From: Oscillatoria sp. SIO1A7 | Lineage (GTDB): Bacteria > Cyanobacteriota > Cyanobacteriia > Cyanobacteriales > Laspinemataceae | NCBI GenBank assembly: GCA_010672965.1 | Contig: JAAHFN010000009.1 | Location: forward strand, 245,747-309,746 | Length of the DNA: 64,000 bases | Direction: 5' to 3' | Shown here: positions 25,494 through 32,792 of the stretch, one piece after another | Layout of the letters: every line of letters begins with the position of its first letter | How positions within the stretch are numbered: position 1 is the first letter of the stretch | Notes under the pieces: generated by a model | The model's input: only the letters and a program-made list of their open reading frames with translations | Told to the model about the DNA's origin: nothing | The model's database searches: none | Position numbers and translations under genes: made by a program

Positions 25494-26780
25494 TTAGGCG
25501 CACTCTCCCCTACATCTATCTCTCGGAAATAGCCGCTTATCTACTGGCCTTTCCCGCGCGATCGCTATCCCCAAGCCAGATTTTTCCCAAATATTCCCAG
25601 GGTCTCGGGCTATTTTATTTAAGGCTCGCTCTCGGTTCTGCTTATCTGGGTCGGTGGGACGGGGAACGGGGAACAGGGGACAGATCGCAGGGACGAAGAG
25701 TTGAAGCAATGAAAAATTACCTTCTTTCTCCTCTGTTGTCTTCGGCAGAGCGACTTTCTCTCTCGACTCTTGCTCTATCTCGGGGGAGCGGGGAAGGGGG
25801 AAAGAAAGTTCCTGCCTTTCAGAACTAACTACAGAGACTACTAGCGGGAGCATTTCACTTTTGCAATTGGTAGCCCTTTTGGGTTTCGTTTGTGTAGCCG
25901 CGCCAGCCGCCTGGGAGGCGGGGCTTGCGCCTATAGGCGTTAAGCGGCTGGATGCGAAATTAAAATGCTCCCCTACTAGCTTCCTGCGCCCGTTGCCGGT
26001 GCTACATTCTTTCTCCTCTATTGTCTCCGGCAGAGTGACTTCCTCTCTCGACTCTCGCTCTATCTCCCTCGACTCTACTATTCTCTCAGGTGTTGGAATT
26101 TCTTGCGCCTTCTCCTGCTGACTAGATTCCTCAAACTTGTGCTGCTTCGGCTGCTTCAGCTTCTTCGCTTTTGGGGCAGGCTCCGGCGAAGTAACGCCAA
26201 CATCTCCATCGCGGAAATAGCCCTTCAACTTTTCCTTAAGCATTTTCCTTGCTCGGGAAATCCGCTTGCAAACGCTCTGGTAGGAAATCCCCTGCTGTTG
26301 GACTATTTCTTCGTGGGATAGCTGCTGGTAAAAATGCAGTACAAAGGTGTCGCGCGTCGCTTGGGGTAAATCCGCAATAGCCCGGAGAATCTCGATCCTT
26401 CTCTCCTCTTTCTCCAAAGCCTGCTCTGGCGTCTCCACCAAACCAGCCGTAGCCACAACCTCGGTTCCGCCCGCCCACTCGATATCTTCTACTCCGGCGG
26501 CACCTCTGGATTTTTCCTTAATAATGTCAAAGCAGAGATTGCGAGTCAGTTGCCTCAGCCACGGCCCGAGCTTAGTAATTTTCCCCGCATACTTTTCTAT
26601 CTTTTCCCGACCCTTGAGCATCGCCCGACTCAGAGCGTCCTCCGCTTCCGTTGGGTTCTTCAAAATCCCGAGACAGCACTTATATAACTGGCCTTCTAAT
26701 TTCTGCCATTGCTGCCAAAACTCCGCCACTAGATCGATATCGCTGCTCGATCCAAATTCCTGACTACAAGCGTTTGCCAT
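25494..26780 (-). CDS. ECF-like sigma-70 family factor with long tail containing a MITE
   Basis: 428 residues. Region 2 lies at about 15-95 (NPTEAEDALSRAMLKG, WLRQLTRNLCFDIIKEK) and region 4 at about 128-195 (LPQATRDTFVLHFYQQLSHEEIV, SYQSVCKRISRARKMLKEKL), the core of a group IV sigma factor that would direct RNA polymerase to alternative promoters. Residues 200-428 are low complexity, with the motif ESREKV(T/A)LP(E/K)T(T/I)EEKE twice. Residues 270-314 are encoded by a family C MITE plus its target duplication. The end (CRGECA) results from an extra base compared with the downstream repeats. No anti-sigma gene is adjacent. Shares its upstream region with the secreted protein gene at 23322. 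Confidence 0.85.
   Translation of the reverse strand: MANACSQEFGSSSDIDLVAEFWQQWQKLEGQLYKCCLGILKNPTEAEDALSRAMLKGREKIEKYAGKITKLGPWLRQLTRNLCFDIIKEKSRGAAGVEDIEWAGGTEVVATAGLVETPEQALEKEERRIEILRAIADLPQATRDTFVLHFYQQLSHEEIVQQQGISYQSVCKRISRARKMLKEKLKGYFRDGDVGVTSPEPAPKAKKLKQPKQHKFEESSQQEKAQEIPTPERIVESREIERESREEVTLPETIEEKECSTGNGRRKLVGEHFNFASSRLTPIGASPASQAAGAATQTKPKRATNCKSEMLPLVVSVVSSERQELSFPLPRSPEIEQESREKVALPKTTEEKEGNFSLLQLFVPAICPLFPVPRPTDPDKQNRERALNKIARDPGNIWEKSGLGIAIARERPVDKRLFPRDRCRGECA
25846..25972. mobile_element. Family C MITE (copy C2) inside the sigma factor gene
   Basis: Ends GGGAGCATTTCA and AAATGCTCCC, flanked by CTACTAGC on both sides (25838-25845, 25973-25980). Element plus one duplication is 127 + 8 = 135 bp, exactly 45 codons, and the minus-strand frame has no stop, so the host gene stays open. 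Confidence 0.92.
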
Positions 26781-27035
26781 AATACACTTCTTTATTTTAT
26801 TAGCTGCCCCGTGGCTGCACCCTGGCTGCCCCGGTTGAAGCAGTCAAGTAATTTTTGATAAGAAAGAAGATCGCCTATAATCGGGCGCTGTCAAAACCCG
26901 TCGATCTAAATGGGAAACTTTCATCAAGTTTCCCTACACCCTACGCCTACCGCCACAGCCTAGGTTCACCCTAGGTTGGGGGGACTTTCTGTGGTTAGGA
27001 CCACATCACCTCTAATTCCCCTCTTGGGTTGTGGG

Positions 27036-27403
27036 CAAGACCCACCAAGAGAGCCAACAATAACTTGTTAATTGTCACTTTCCTGATTATAAACTCTCTT
27101 CAACCTGATTTACCCTAAAATTATGTAATTTTTTATGACAATTTTTTTGCATTTTTGGCCCTTAAATACATAATTTGAATATTGTTAGATACAGATTTTA
27201 GATAAAAGGTGGTCAAGCAAGACATATATTTAAAGGACTTGAGTCCGCTAAAAGCCTTGCATTGCAATAGTTTCAGCCGTTAAAAAGGGTAAGCAATTAG
27301 TATCAAAGGTTTCGCAAGGGTCCCGGGGCAACCAGCCGTATAATCTAAAACTTGCAGCTCTGAATTGCGCAGGCGTATTATTTTTGTAAGTTTTACAAAC
27401 GGT
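27036..27403 (-). promoter_or_regulatory. Duplicated 370-bp upstream region, copy 2
   Basis: Counterpart of 23420-23808. The block CCAGCCGTATAATCTAAAAC is identical in both, and so is GATTATAAACTCTCTTC, giving a minus-strand TTTATAATC about 300 bases upstream of the sigma factor start. Differences are spread as substitutions and short gaps, densest in the AT-rich part. Confidence 0.7.
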
Positions 27404-27622
27404 AGCAAAGATTGAGGCAAAAGTTAGCGCAGAGAGGGCCGCAACTAACTATCCTGCAAACTTCTATCGAGACCCTATTGTTAATTTCCTTAAGAACAGG
27501 ACTTGCGCAAGGACTCTTTTTTGACCACCGTCTATAATTAGGTGCAATAGGTTGGCTAGTAACCGGCAATGCAAGTGCTGAAAGCTGACTGCTGAAAGCT
27601 AATTGCTGAGCGCCATAGGCGC

Positions 27623-27649
27623 AAAAAAAAAGGACTCCTCGGGGAGTCC
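27623..27649 (-). terminator. Rho-independent terminator of small-protein gene 1
   Basis: On the minus strand GGACTCCCCGAGGAGTCC followed by nine T. The stem is perfect, 30 bases after the stop codon. Confidence 0.93.
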
Positions 27650-27678
27650 AGGCATAAGGCGTACCGGAAGCGCGCGGG

Positions 27679-27948
27679 TTAGCTCAGGCGGATGATGTCC
27701 TCTTGAACGAGTGCCATCACTGCGGTCCGGCACTCTGGGATGGTTAGCTTGCAGTCCCTTGCCATGTTGGCGTAACTGCGGCCCGTATTGTTAAAAACGA
27801 ACCAACCCAGGACAAAGACCTCAATGCGCGTCAGGTTGCGGCGACCTTCCCTGGTACTATTGGGATTTATCTCTAGATGGTCTAAGATCCACTCGGAAGG
27901 GTCCGGGGGAGTTGGGGGGGTTGGGGGATTTGGCGGGAACATAATCAT
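27679..27948 (-). CDS. Small protein, three-member paralogous family, member 1
   Basis: 89 residues with a Pro-rich start (PPNPPTPPTPPDPSEW). The 65-residue core shared with the genes at 29469 and 57993 then follows: LEINPNS...LTR.EVFVLGWFVF...SYA...RDCKLT...AL...IIR. The core is predicted helical with one invariant Cys in (D/E)C(K/N)L. Family not recognised; the length and helix pattern would fit a small helical or winged-helix DNA-binding domain, but that is only a guess. It has its own strong promoter and terminator, so it makes a transcript of about 375 bases. Start ATG 27948 (a second Met is at 27942); no strong ribosome site. Confidence 0.8.
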   Translation of the reverse strand: MIMFPPNPPTPPTPPDPSEWILDHLEINPNSTREGRRNLTRIEVFVLGWFVFNNTGRSYANMARDCKLTIPECRTAVMALVQEDIIRLS

Positions 27949-27969
27949 ATGGTTTATTTTTTGTTACAT

Positions 27970-28034
27970 CGGGGGGCGTAAAGCCCCTTTTTTTTTGCTT
28001 GCTCTTATTATAGCAAATATTTTATAAACGTCAA
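27970..28034 (-). promoter_or_regulatory. Promoter and A-tract/hairpin leader of small-protein gene 1
   Basis: Minus strand: TTGACG (28029-28034), 16 bases, TATAAT (28007-28012). The predicted leader then has AGCAAAAAAAAAGGGGCTTT followed by ACGCCCC, a short GGGGC/GCCCC stem (27972-27987) with the A-tract on its 5' side. Read on the plus strand the same stem followed by nine T is a terminator. Confidence 0.8.
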
Positions 28035-29374
28035 TAGTTTTTTTGGATTTTTTTGAAAAAATATTTTGGCTTTTTATGTCACTCATTTGGTTCGCAAAAG
28101 CACAAATATGGGCTAACATCATAGCAGTTAAAGTTCTGTAAGTCCTTTCTAGACAATAACATTAAGTTTTTCGTACAGGTTTAAATAGGATTTAACTATT
28201 AAATTTTACTGACGGCTAAAAAAACGCAATTATTACCAACAGTTAAATAAGCGATTGGCTCTTTTTAAACACACTTTTATCAATAAAACGCGAGCAAGAT
28301 AGTTTTTATTGATAAAAACTCATTATTAGTATAAATTTGTCGTAGCGACGGTCCAGTAAAGTTCTTGGTCCAGACAAAGCGACGGTCCAGGCGAGGCGAG
28401 GAATTAGCGGACCGCTTCGCCCCCGGCATTTTGAGTTCGAGCGCTTGAGAATTTTGAGTTTTGAATTGACTTACGCCGGCCTGTTGGAAAATGAAACAGA
28501 GGTGGATAAGCGGACCGCTTCGCCCCCGGCATTTTGAGTTCGAGCGCTTGAGAATTTTGAGTTTTGAATTAGGTTGCCGCGATCGCTCTTGTTCAAAAAA
28601 ACAGCAGTTGAGAAGTGGCAGCGGATGTGGCAGCGGATAGGTAACGGATGTAACGGATTTGGCAGCGGATGTGGCAGCGGATAGGTAACGGATTTAGCGG
28701 ATTTGGCAGCGGATGTGGCAGCGGATAGGTAACGGATTTAGCAGATTTGGCAGCGGATAGGTAACGGATTTAGCAGATTTGGCAGCGGATAGGTAACGGA
28801 TTTAGCGGATTTGGCAGCGGATGTGGCAGCGGATAGGTAACGGATGTAACGGATTTGGCAGCGGATGTGGCAGCGGATGTGGCAGCGGATAGGTAACGGA
28901 TTTAGCGGATTTGGCAGCGGATAGGTAACGGATGTAATGGATTTGGCAGCGGATGTGGCAGCGGATAGGTAACGGATTTAGCGGATGTGGCAGCGGATAG
29001 GTAGCGGATTTGGCAGCGGATTTGGCAGCGGATTTGGCAGCGGATAGGTAACGGATTTAGCGGATGTGGCAGCGGATAGGTAGCGGATTTGGCAGCGGAT
29101 TTGGCAGCGGATTTGGCAGCGGATGTGGCAGCGGATAGGTAACGGATGTAACGGATTTGGCAGCGGATAGGTAACGGATGTAACGGATGTAATGGATGTA
29201 GCGCTACTTGAAGGATGAAATGGGATTGCCGCGATCGCCTTTCTTCAAAAAAATAGCGTTTGAGAAGTCTAACCCTCGCTTCCACCCCCAATAAGCGTCT
29301 TAATACTTGTAAGTAAAAATATTTCTTGCAAAAGACTTGACAGTTTAAAAATAAGTGCTATATTAATGATATGG
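28035..29374. other. 1.3-kb repeat region between small-protein genes 1 and 2
   Basis: AT-rich DNA to about 28340. Then a 100-bp block GAATTAGCGGACCGCTTCGCC...GAGTTTTGAATT repeated twice (28402-28465, 28508-28569), then the satellite (28613-29210). HIP1 octamers frame the satellite. No gene; the 129-codon minus-strand frame here is satellite. Confidence 0.6.
28613..29210. repeat. Degenerate short-unit satellite (GGCAGCGGATNT / AGGTAACGGATNT)
   Basis: About 600 bp of 9-13-base units sharing the core ACGGAT or GCGGAT, arranged in higher-order blocks (GGCAGCGGATGTGGCAGCGG, then ATAGGTAACGGATTTAGC). Some blocks recur exactly. The related string TAACGGATAAACGGATGG reappears in the 115-bp tandem repeat at 31355. 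Confidence 0.85.
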
Positions 29375-29468
29375 CGTTCGGAAAGGACAAGATTAGCCTT
29401 GGATCCCTCTCGCCAAGCAAAAAAAAGGGAGCTAACTTGCCCCCTCTAATCTAACAAACACATCCAAA
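29337..29468 (+). promoter_or_regulatory. Promoter and A-tract/hairpin leader of small-protein gene 2
   Basis: TTGACA, 16 bases, TATATT (about 29337-29364). The leader carries CCAAGCAAAAAAAAGGGAGC then TAACTTGCCCCC (29413-29442), the same A-tract plus G-rich/C-rich stem as upstream of members 1 and 3. Confidence 0.75.
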
Positions 29469-29702
29469 ATGACCGATCAATTTAACAGGTTCTTAAATAG
29501 CCTCGAAATCGACCCTAACAGCGACCCCGAAAACCATCGCTTACTCGATCGCGATAAATGCTTCACTCTCGCATGGCTTTCCTTTCACCGGGAGAAACGC
29601 ACCTACCAGAAGCTAATCGAAGACTGCAATTTAAAGGGCTTCGAGCGCTGCCAGGAAATTATCCAAGAGCTAATTGACTTGGGCATACTGCGATCGCGCT
29701 AA
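29469..29702 (+). CDS. Small protein, three-member paralogous family, member 2
   Basis: 77 residues starting MTDQFNRFLNSLEIDPNS. Aligns without gaps through most of the core with members 1 and 3, keeping (F/L).L.W..F, the R.Y motif, EDCNL and the closing GILRSR. More divergent than the other two (DRDKCFTLAW instead of TR.E.FVLGW). An inverted repeat CCACCAGCGCTTGGTGG (29751-29767) follows 49 bases after the stop but lacks a T-run. Function unknown. Confidence 0.8.
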   Translation: MTDQFNRFLNSLEIDPNSDPENHRLLDRDKCFTLAWLSFHREKRTYQKLIEDCNLKGFERCQEIIQELIDLGILRSR

Positions 29703-29820
29703 CCAAACCGGCAAAGGCAATGGGCTCCGAGGCAGGCAGTCCACCAGCGCTTGGTGGGGCCTTCTCGGAAGCCTACGGAGATTGCAAATTCGTTATTTAA
29801 CGGTATTCGACGTTAAAATT

Positions 29821-29910
29821 AGGACTTACGCAGTGACCCAATCTGTAGGGGCAGTGCCCCCGTGCCTGCCCCTAGTCTAGCAGCAAATATAGGTATAATG
29901 CGTAAGTCCT
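29821..29910. mobile_element. Family A element (copy A8)
   Basis: AGGACTTACGCAGTGACCC left, AATGCGTAAGTCCT right, 90 bp like A1. Confidence 0.8.
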
Positions 29911-29943
29911 GTAAAATTTTAAAATTATTCCTAAATTCTACAA

Positions 29944-30039
29944 TATAGCTTTCAGCTTTCAGCTTGAGCGTGAAAGTCTTGTCATTTTAAGCAAAAGGCG
30001 CGTTTTGTAACTGTCCTAACTTTAATTGGTAGTGCTATA
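29944..30039. mobile_element. Family E element (copy E4), uninterrupted
   Basis: TATAGCTTTCAGC left, GGTAGTGCTATA right; it has GAAAGTCTTGTCATTTTAAGC continuous where E1 is split by A2. Ends 31 bases before the ATG of the next gene. Confidence 0.72.
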
Positions 30040-30070
30040 CTACAGCAACTTGAAAAATTCTATAAAAACT

Positions 30071-31219
30071 ATGAAATCGTTGGTAGCAAAAAAGGTTGCA
30101 ACAGGAGCGATCGCCGCCCTATTGACCTTAGAGATACTGTTCGCTCCGGTCGGCTTGGCCGAGATTGCCCCGGCCGATATTACTGTCAATGCTACCCTGG
30201 AGCTGGAGCCAGCAGTACCAGTAGAGTCACCAGTGGAGCTAGTAGAAGTTGCTAGCTCCGAGCGTCAGTGGACTGGAGTTACTCTGTCGCGAGAAGGACG
30301 GATTTTTGTTAATTATCCTCGCTGGTCGGATAACGTTACTTTTTCGGTTGGGGAAATAGGGGAATCCGGTGAGGTTAGACCTTTTCCCGATCGCCGCTGG
30401 AATAATTGGAATCCTTCTTTGGCACCGGAGCAACATTTTATCTGCGTTCAGAGCGTATATGTTGACAGAGATAATTTTTTGTGGATTGTCGATACGGCTA
30501 ATCCCAAGTTTCAAGGGGCGATCGCCAACGGGATTAAGCTGATAAAAGTGGATTTGAGCAAGAACGAAGTAGTAAGGACGATTCATTTTGATGACTCGGT
30601 AGCGCCGCCAGCCAGCTATCTCAATGACGTTCGGGTCGATACAAAAAGAAACTATGCTTATTTGACCGATTCGGAATTGGGGGCATTGATTGTGGTCAAT
30701 CTGACTACCGGGGAGAGCCGTCGCCTGCTGGATAATAGCTCGACAACTGAAGCGGAAAATATTGCTTTAGTTATTGAAGGGAAAAAATGGCGATCGCCCG
30801 ATGGTACTATTCCCCAAATTCATTCCGACGGGCTGGCCTTAGACCTCACCGGCGACTATCTCTATTTTCAGGCGCTATCCGGTCGCAGCCTTTATCGCAT
30901 CCAGACGAAATGGTTGCGAGACGAGAGTCTTTCCGAGGCAGAACTGGAGGAAAAAGTAGAATTTCTCGCTCGCACCGGGGCAGCGGACGGGATTGAGTTC
31001 GCGCCAGATGGTTACGTTTATCTTTCCGCTTTGGAAGACAATGCTATTAAGCGCTACTCGCCGGACGGAAAACTGGAAATTGTCGTCCAAGACGATCGCT
31101 TGGCATGGCCGGATAGCTTTGCGATCGGGCCGGATAATTCTATTTATGTCACTACTTCTCAGATTCATCGAGGCGCGAATCCCCCGGAACCCTATCGGAT
31201 TTTTAAGTTTAAGTTTTAA
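30071..31219 (+). CDS. Secreted yellow/MRJP-like beta-propeller protein
   Basis: 382 residues from ATG 30071; an earlier in-frame start is in element E4. Signal peptide about 1-31 (KVATGAIAALLTLEILFAPVGLA). Then a beta-propeller of the major royal jelly protein/yellow family, related to SMP-30/gluconolactonase: signature blocks SVYVDRDNFLWIVDTANPKF, YLNDVRVDTKRNYAYLTDS, SDGLALDLTGDYLYFQALSG and DGIEFAPDGYVYLSALEDNAI. Members in bacteria are periplasmic or extracellular with unknown substrates. Stands alone, with TTTTAAGTTTTGAG repeats directly after the stop. Confidence 0.88.
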   Translation: MKSLVAKKVATGAIAALLTLEILFAPVGLAEIAPADITVNATLELEPAVPVESPVELVEVASSERQWTGVTLSREGRIFVNYPRWSDNVTFSVGEIGESGEVRPFPDRRWNNWNPSLAPEQHFICVQSVYVDRDNFLWIVDTANPKFQGAIANGIKLIKVDLSKNEVVRTIHFDDSVAPPASYLNDVRVDTKRNYAYLTDSELGALIVVNLTTGESRRLLDNSSTTEAENIALVIEGKKWRSPDGTIPQIHSDGLALDLTGDYLYFQALSGRSLYRIQTKWLRDESLSEAELEEKVEFLARTGAADGIEFAPDGYVYLSALEDNAIKRYSPDGKLEIVVQDDRLAWPDSFAIGPDNSIYVTTSQIHRGANPPEPYRIFKFKF

Positions 31220-31780
31220 GTTTTGAGTTTTAAGTTTTAAGTTTCCAGTTGCCAACAAATAACTCATAACTTAAAACTCAAAATTCAAAACTTTCCCATT
31301 GGGAGTAGAACGCGGTCGGGCGATCGACGGTTATTTGATTTTTAAATAGCGATCGCGGTAATGGATTTTGGCAGCGGATATGTAGCTGACTAACGGATAA
31401 ACGGATGGTTAGCTTCCGCCAAATTCCGAACCCAGGAAGCGATCGCTATTTGGTTTTTGAATAGCGATCGCGGTAATGGATGATTAGCAGCGGATATGTA
31501 GCTGACTAACGGATAAACGGATGGTTAGCTTCCGCCAAATTCCGAACCCAGGAAGCGATCGCTATTTGGTTTTTGAATAGCGATCGCGGTAATGGATGTT
31601 GGCAGCGGATATGTAGCTGACTAACGGATAAACGGATGATGAGCTTCCGCCAAATATAAAATGCGGAATAGGAGCGATCGCACCCCGACCCAGTAACTGA
31701 TGGCTCGTTTCGGAATAGGAGCGATCGCACTTCGATCCAGTAATAGACGGCTGTTTTATTTGGCAGGTTACTTCGATTCG
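31220..31780. other. Gap with 115-bp tandem repeat and HIP1 sites
   Basis: AAGTTTTGAGTTTTAAG direct repeats at 31205-31245 face ACTTAAAACTCAAAA at 31268. Then the tandem repeat 31355-31680. HIP1 octamers occur at both sides of each unit. No gene. Confidence 0.6.
31355..31680. repeat. 115-bp tandem repeat, about three copies
   Basis: GCGGTAATGGAT anchors at 31355, 31470 and 31586. Each unit includes GGATATGTAGCTGACTAACG, AGCTTCCGCCAAAT and AGGAAGCGATCGCTATTTGG; the third unit diverges after TTCCGCCAAAT. Confidence 0.85.
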
Positions 31781-31978
31781 ATGAAACTAGATCGCATTAC
31801 AAGCAATCCCAACCGCATGAACGGACAACCAGGAATTCGCAATCTTCGTCTCACCGTTCGCCGGGTAATTGAGTTATTGGCAACTTATCCCGATCTGGGC
31901 GAGCTATATCGGGAGTTTCCAGAGCTAGAAGAAGAAGATGTCCGACAAGCCTTAATATTTGCATCTTCATATTTATAG
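31781..31978 (+). CDS. DUF433 antitoxin-like protein, truncated by a MITE
   Basis: 65 residues from ATG 31781: MKLDRITSNPNRMNGQPGIR, then LRLTVRRVIELLA and EEDVRQALIFASSYL, the DUF433 (VapB-type, helix-turn-helix) domain, usually an antitoxin of a PIN-like toxin. The family Cys in GQPCIR is Gly here. Other members run 10-15 residues further; here TAG is formed by TTT followed by the first bases of a family A element. The usual downstream toxin gene is missing. Probably a relic. Confidence 0.75.
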   Translation: MKLDRITSNPNRMNGQPGIRNLRLTVRRVIELLATYPDLGELYREFPELEEEDVRQALIFASSYL

Positions 31979-32056
31979 GACTTACGCAAATCGTCAGCTC
32001 AAAATCTATGTATGGGTTTTGGTGCTAGGCAGCGCACCCTACATTTGGAATCTTAC
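31976..32056. mobile_element. Family A element (copy A9), incomplete
   Basis: AGGACTTACGCAAATCG left end supplies the stop of the DUF433 gene. The body (TTTGGTGCTAGGCAGCGCACC) is family A, but the right end is replaced by a second left-like end (CTTACGCAAAGATGC, 32053), a composite of two copies. Confidence 0.6.
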
Positions 32057-32298
32057 GCAAAGATGCTATTCGTAGGGTGCCGCACCGCGCACCAGAACAT
32101 ATCTATTTGCGACATGTGAGAAACCCGGTTTCTAAACAATACCCTCGCCGTTTTCCCGGGTCTTAATAAGGTGTAGGGGCGACAGCATTCCCGTATCGGA
32201 CTTTTGCTCTCTTCGCAAAAATCTATTGTGTTGGAATGCTTCGCCCTGGGTTGTCTCGGGGATGCATAGGCGTCTGGGGCCGGCGCATCCCAAGATAA

Positions 32299-32450
32299 TA
32301 TAGCGATTCTCAAATTGATGTGAGGTGTCTGGGGCCCGCGCATCCCAATATGAGAATCCCCGTTATACAGCAGAGTCCAGAGCGGGGATGCTATCGCCCC
32401 TACGTTTCTAGGGTCCGATCGTTTATTACACTTATTTGAGAACCGCTATA
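32299..32450. mobile_element. Family D element (copy D3)
   Basis: TATAGCGATTCTCAAATTG left, ATTTGAGAACCGCTATA right. Confidence 0.78.
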
Positions 32451-32554
32451 AATTTACTTTTGCTCTCTTCGCAAAAATCTATTGTGTTGGAATGCTTCGC
32501 CCTGGGTTGTCTCGGGGATGCATAGGCGTCTAGGACCCGCGCATCCCAAGATAA

Positions 32555-32706
32555 TATAGCGATTCTCAAATTGATGTGAGGTGTCTGGGGCCCGCGCATC
32601 CCAATATGAGAATCCCCGTTATACAGCAGAGTCCAGAGCGGGGATGCTATCGCCCCTACGTTTCTAGGGTCCGATCGTTTATTACACTTATTTGAGAACC
32701 GCTATA
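32555..32706. mobile_element. Family D element (copy D4)
   Basis: Same as D3, 256 bp on; arose by tandem duplication rather than new insertion. Confidence 0.78.
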
Positions 32707-32792
32707 AATTTACTTTTGCTCTCTTCGCAAAAATCTATTGTATTGGAATGCTTCCAAAAAACCGGTTTTCTGGGGTTTCTAGGATTTCTAGC

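Larger units (their letters stand above)
26781..27678. other. Gap upstream of the sigma factor gene
   Basis: Contains the second copy of the duplicated upstream region (27036-27403), the left end of a family A element (AGGACTTGCGCAAGGACTC, about 27498) without a partner, a GCTGACTGCTGAAAGC heptad-like stretch (27580-27605), and the terminator of the next minus-strand gene. Confidence 0.55.
29703..30070. other. Gap with elements A8 and E4
   Basis: Inverted repeat at 29751-29767, A8 (29821-29910), E4 (29944-30039). The upstream extension of the next frame lies in E4. Confidence 0.6.
32201..32753. repeat. 256-bp tandem duplication carrying family D elements
   Basis: CTTTTGCTCTCTTCGC starts at 32201, 32457 and 32713. 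The first two units are almost identical over 256 bp (one cluster of changes at GTCTGGGGCCGG versus GTCTAGGACCCG); the third stops after about 40 bp, next to the mfd 3' end. Each full unit contains one family D element (32299-32450, 32555-32706). Confidence 0.9.

Noticed and set aside
28613..29210. CRISPR-like array
   Set aside because: Units are 9-13 bases with no constant repeat plus unique spacer structure, and there are no cas genes.
28902..29291. 129-codon minus-strand frame with RCQIRC repeats
   Set aside because: Entirely satellite sequence.
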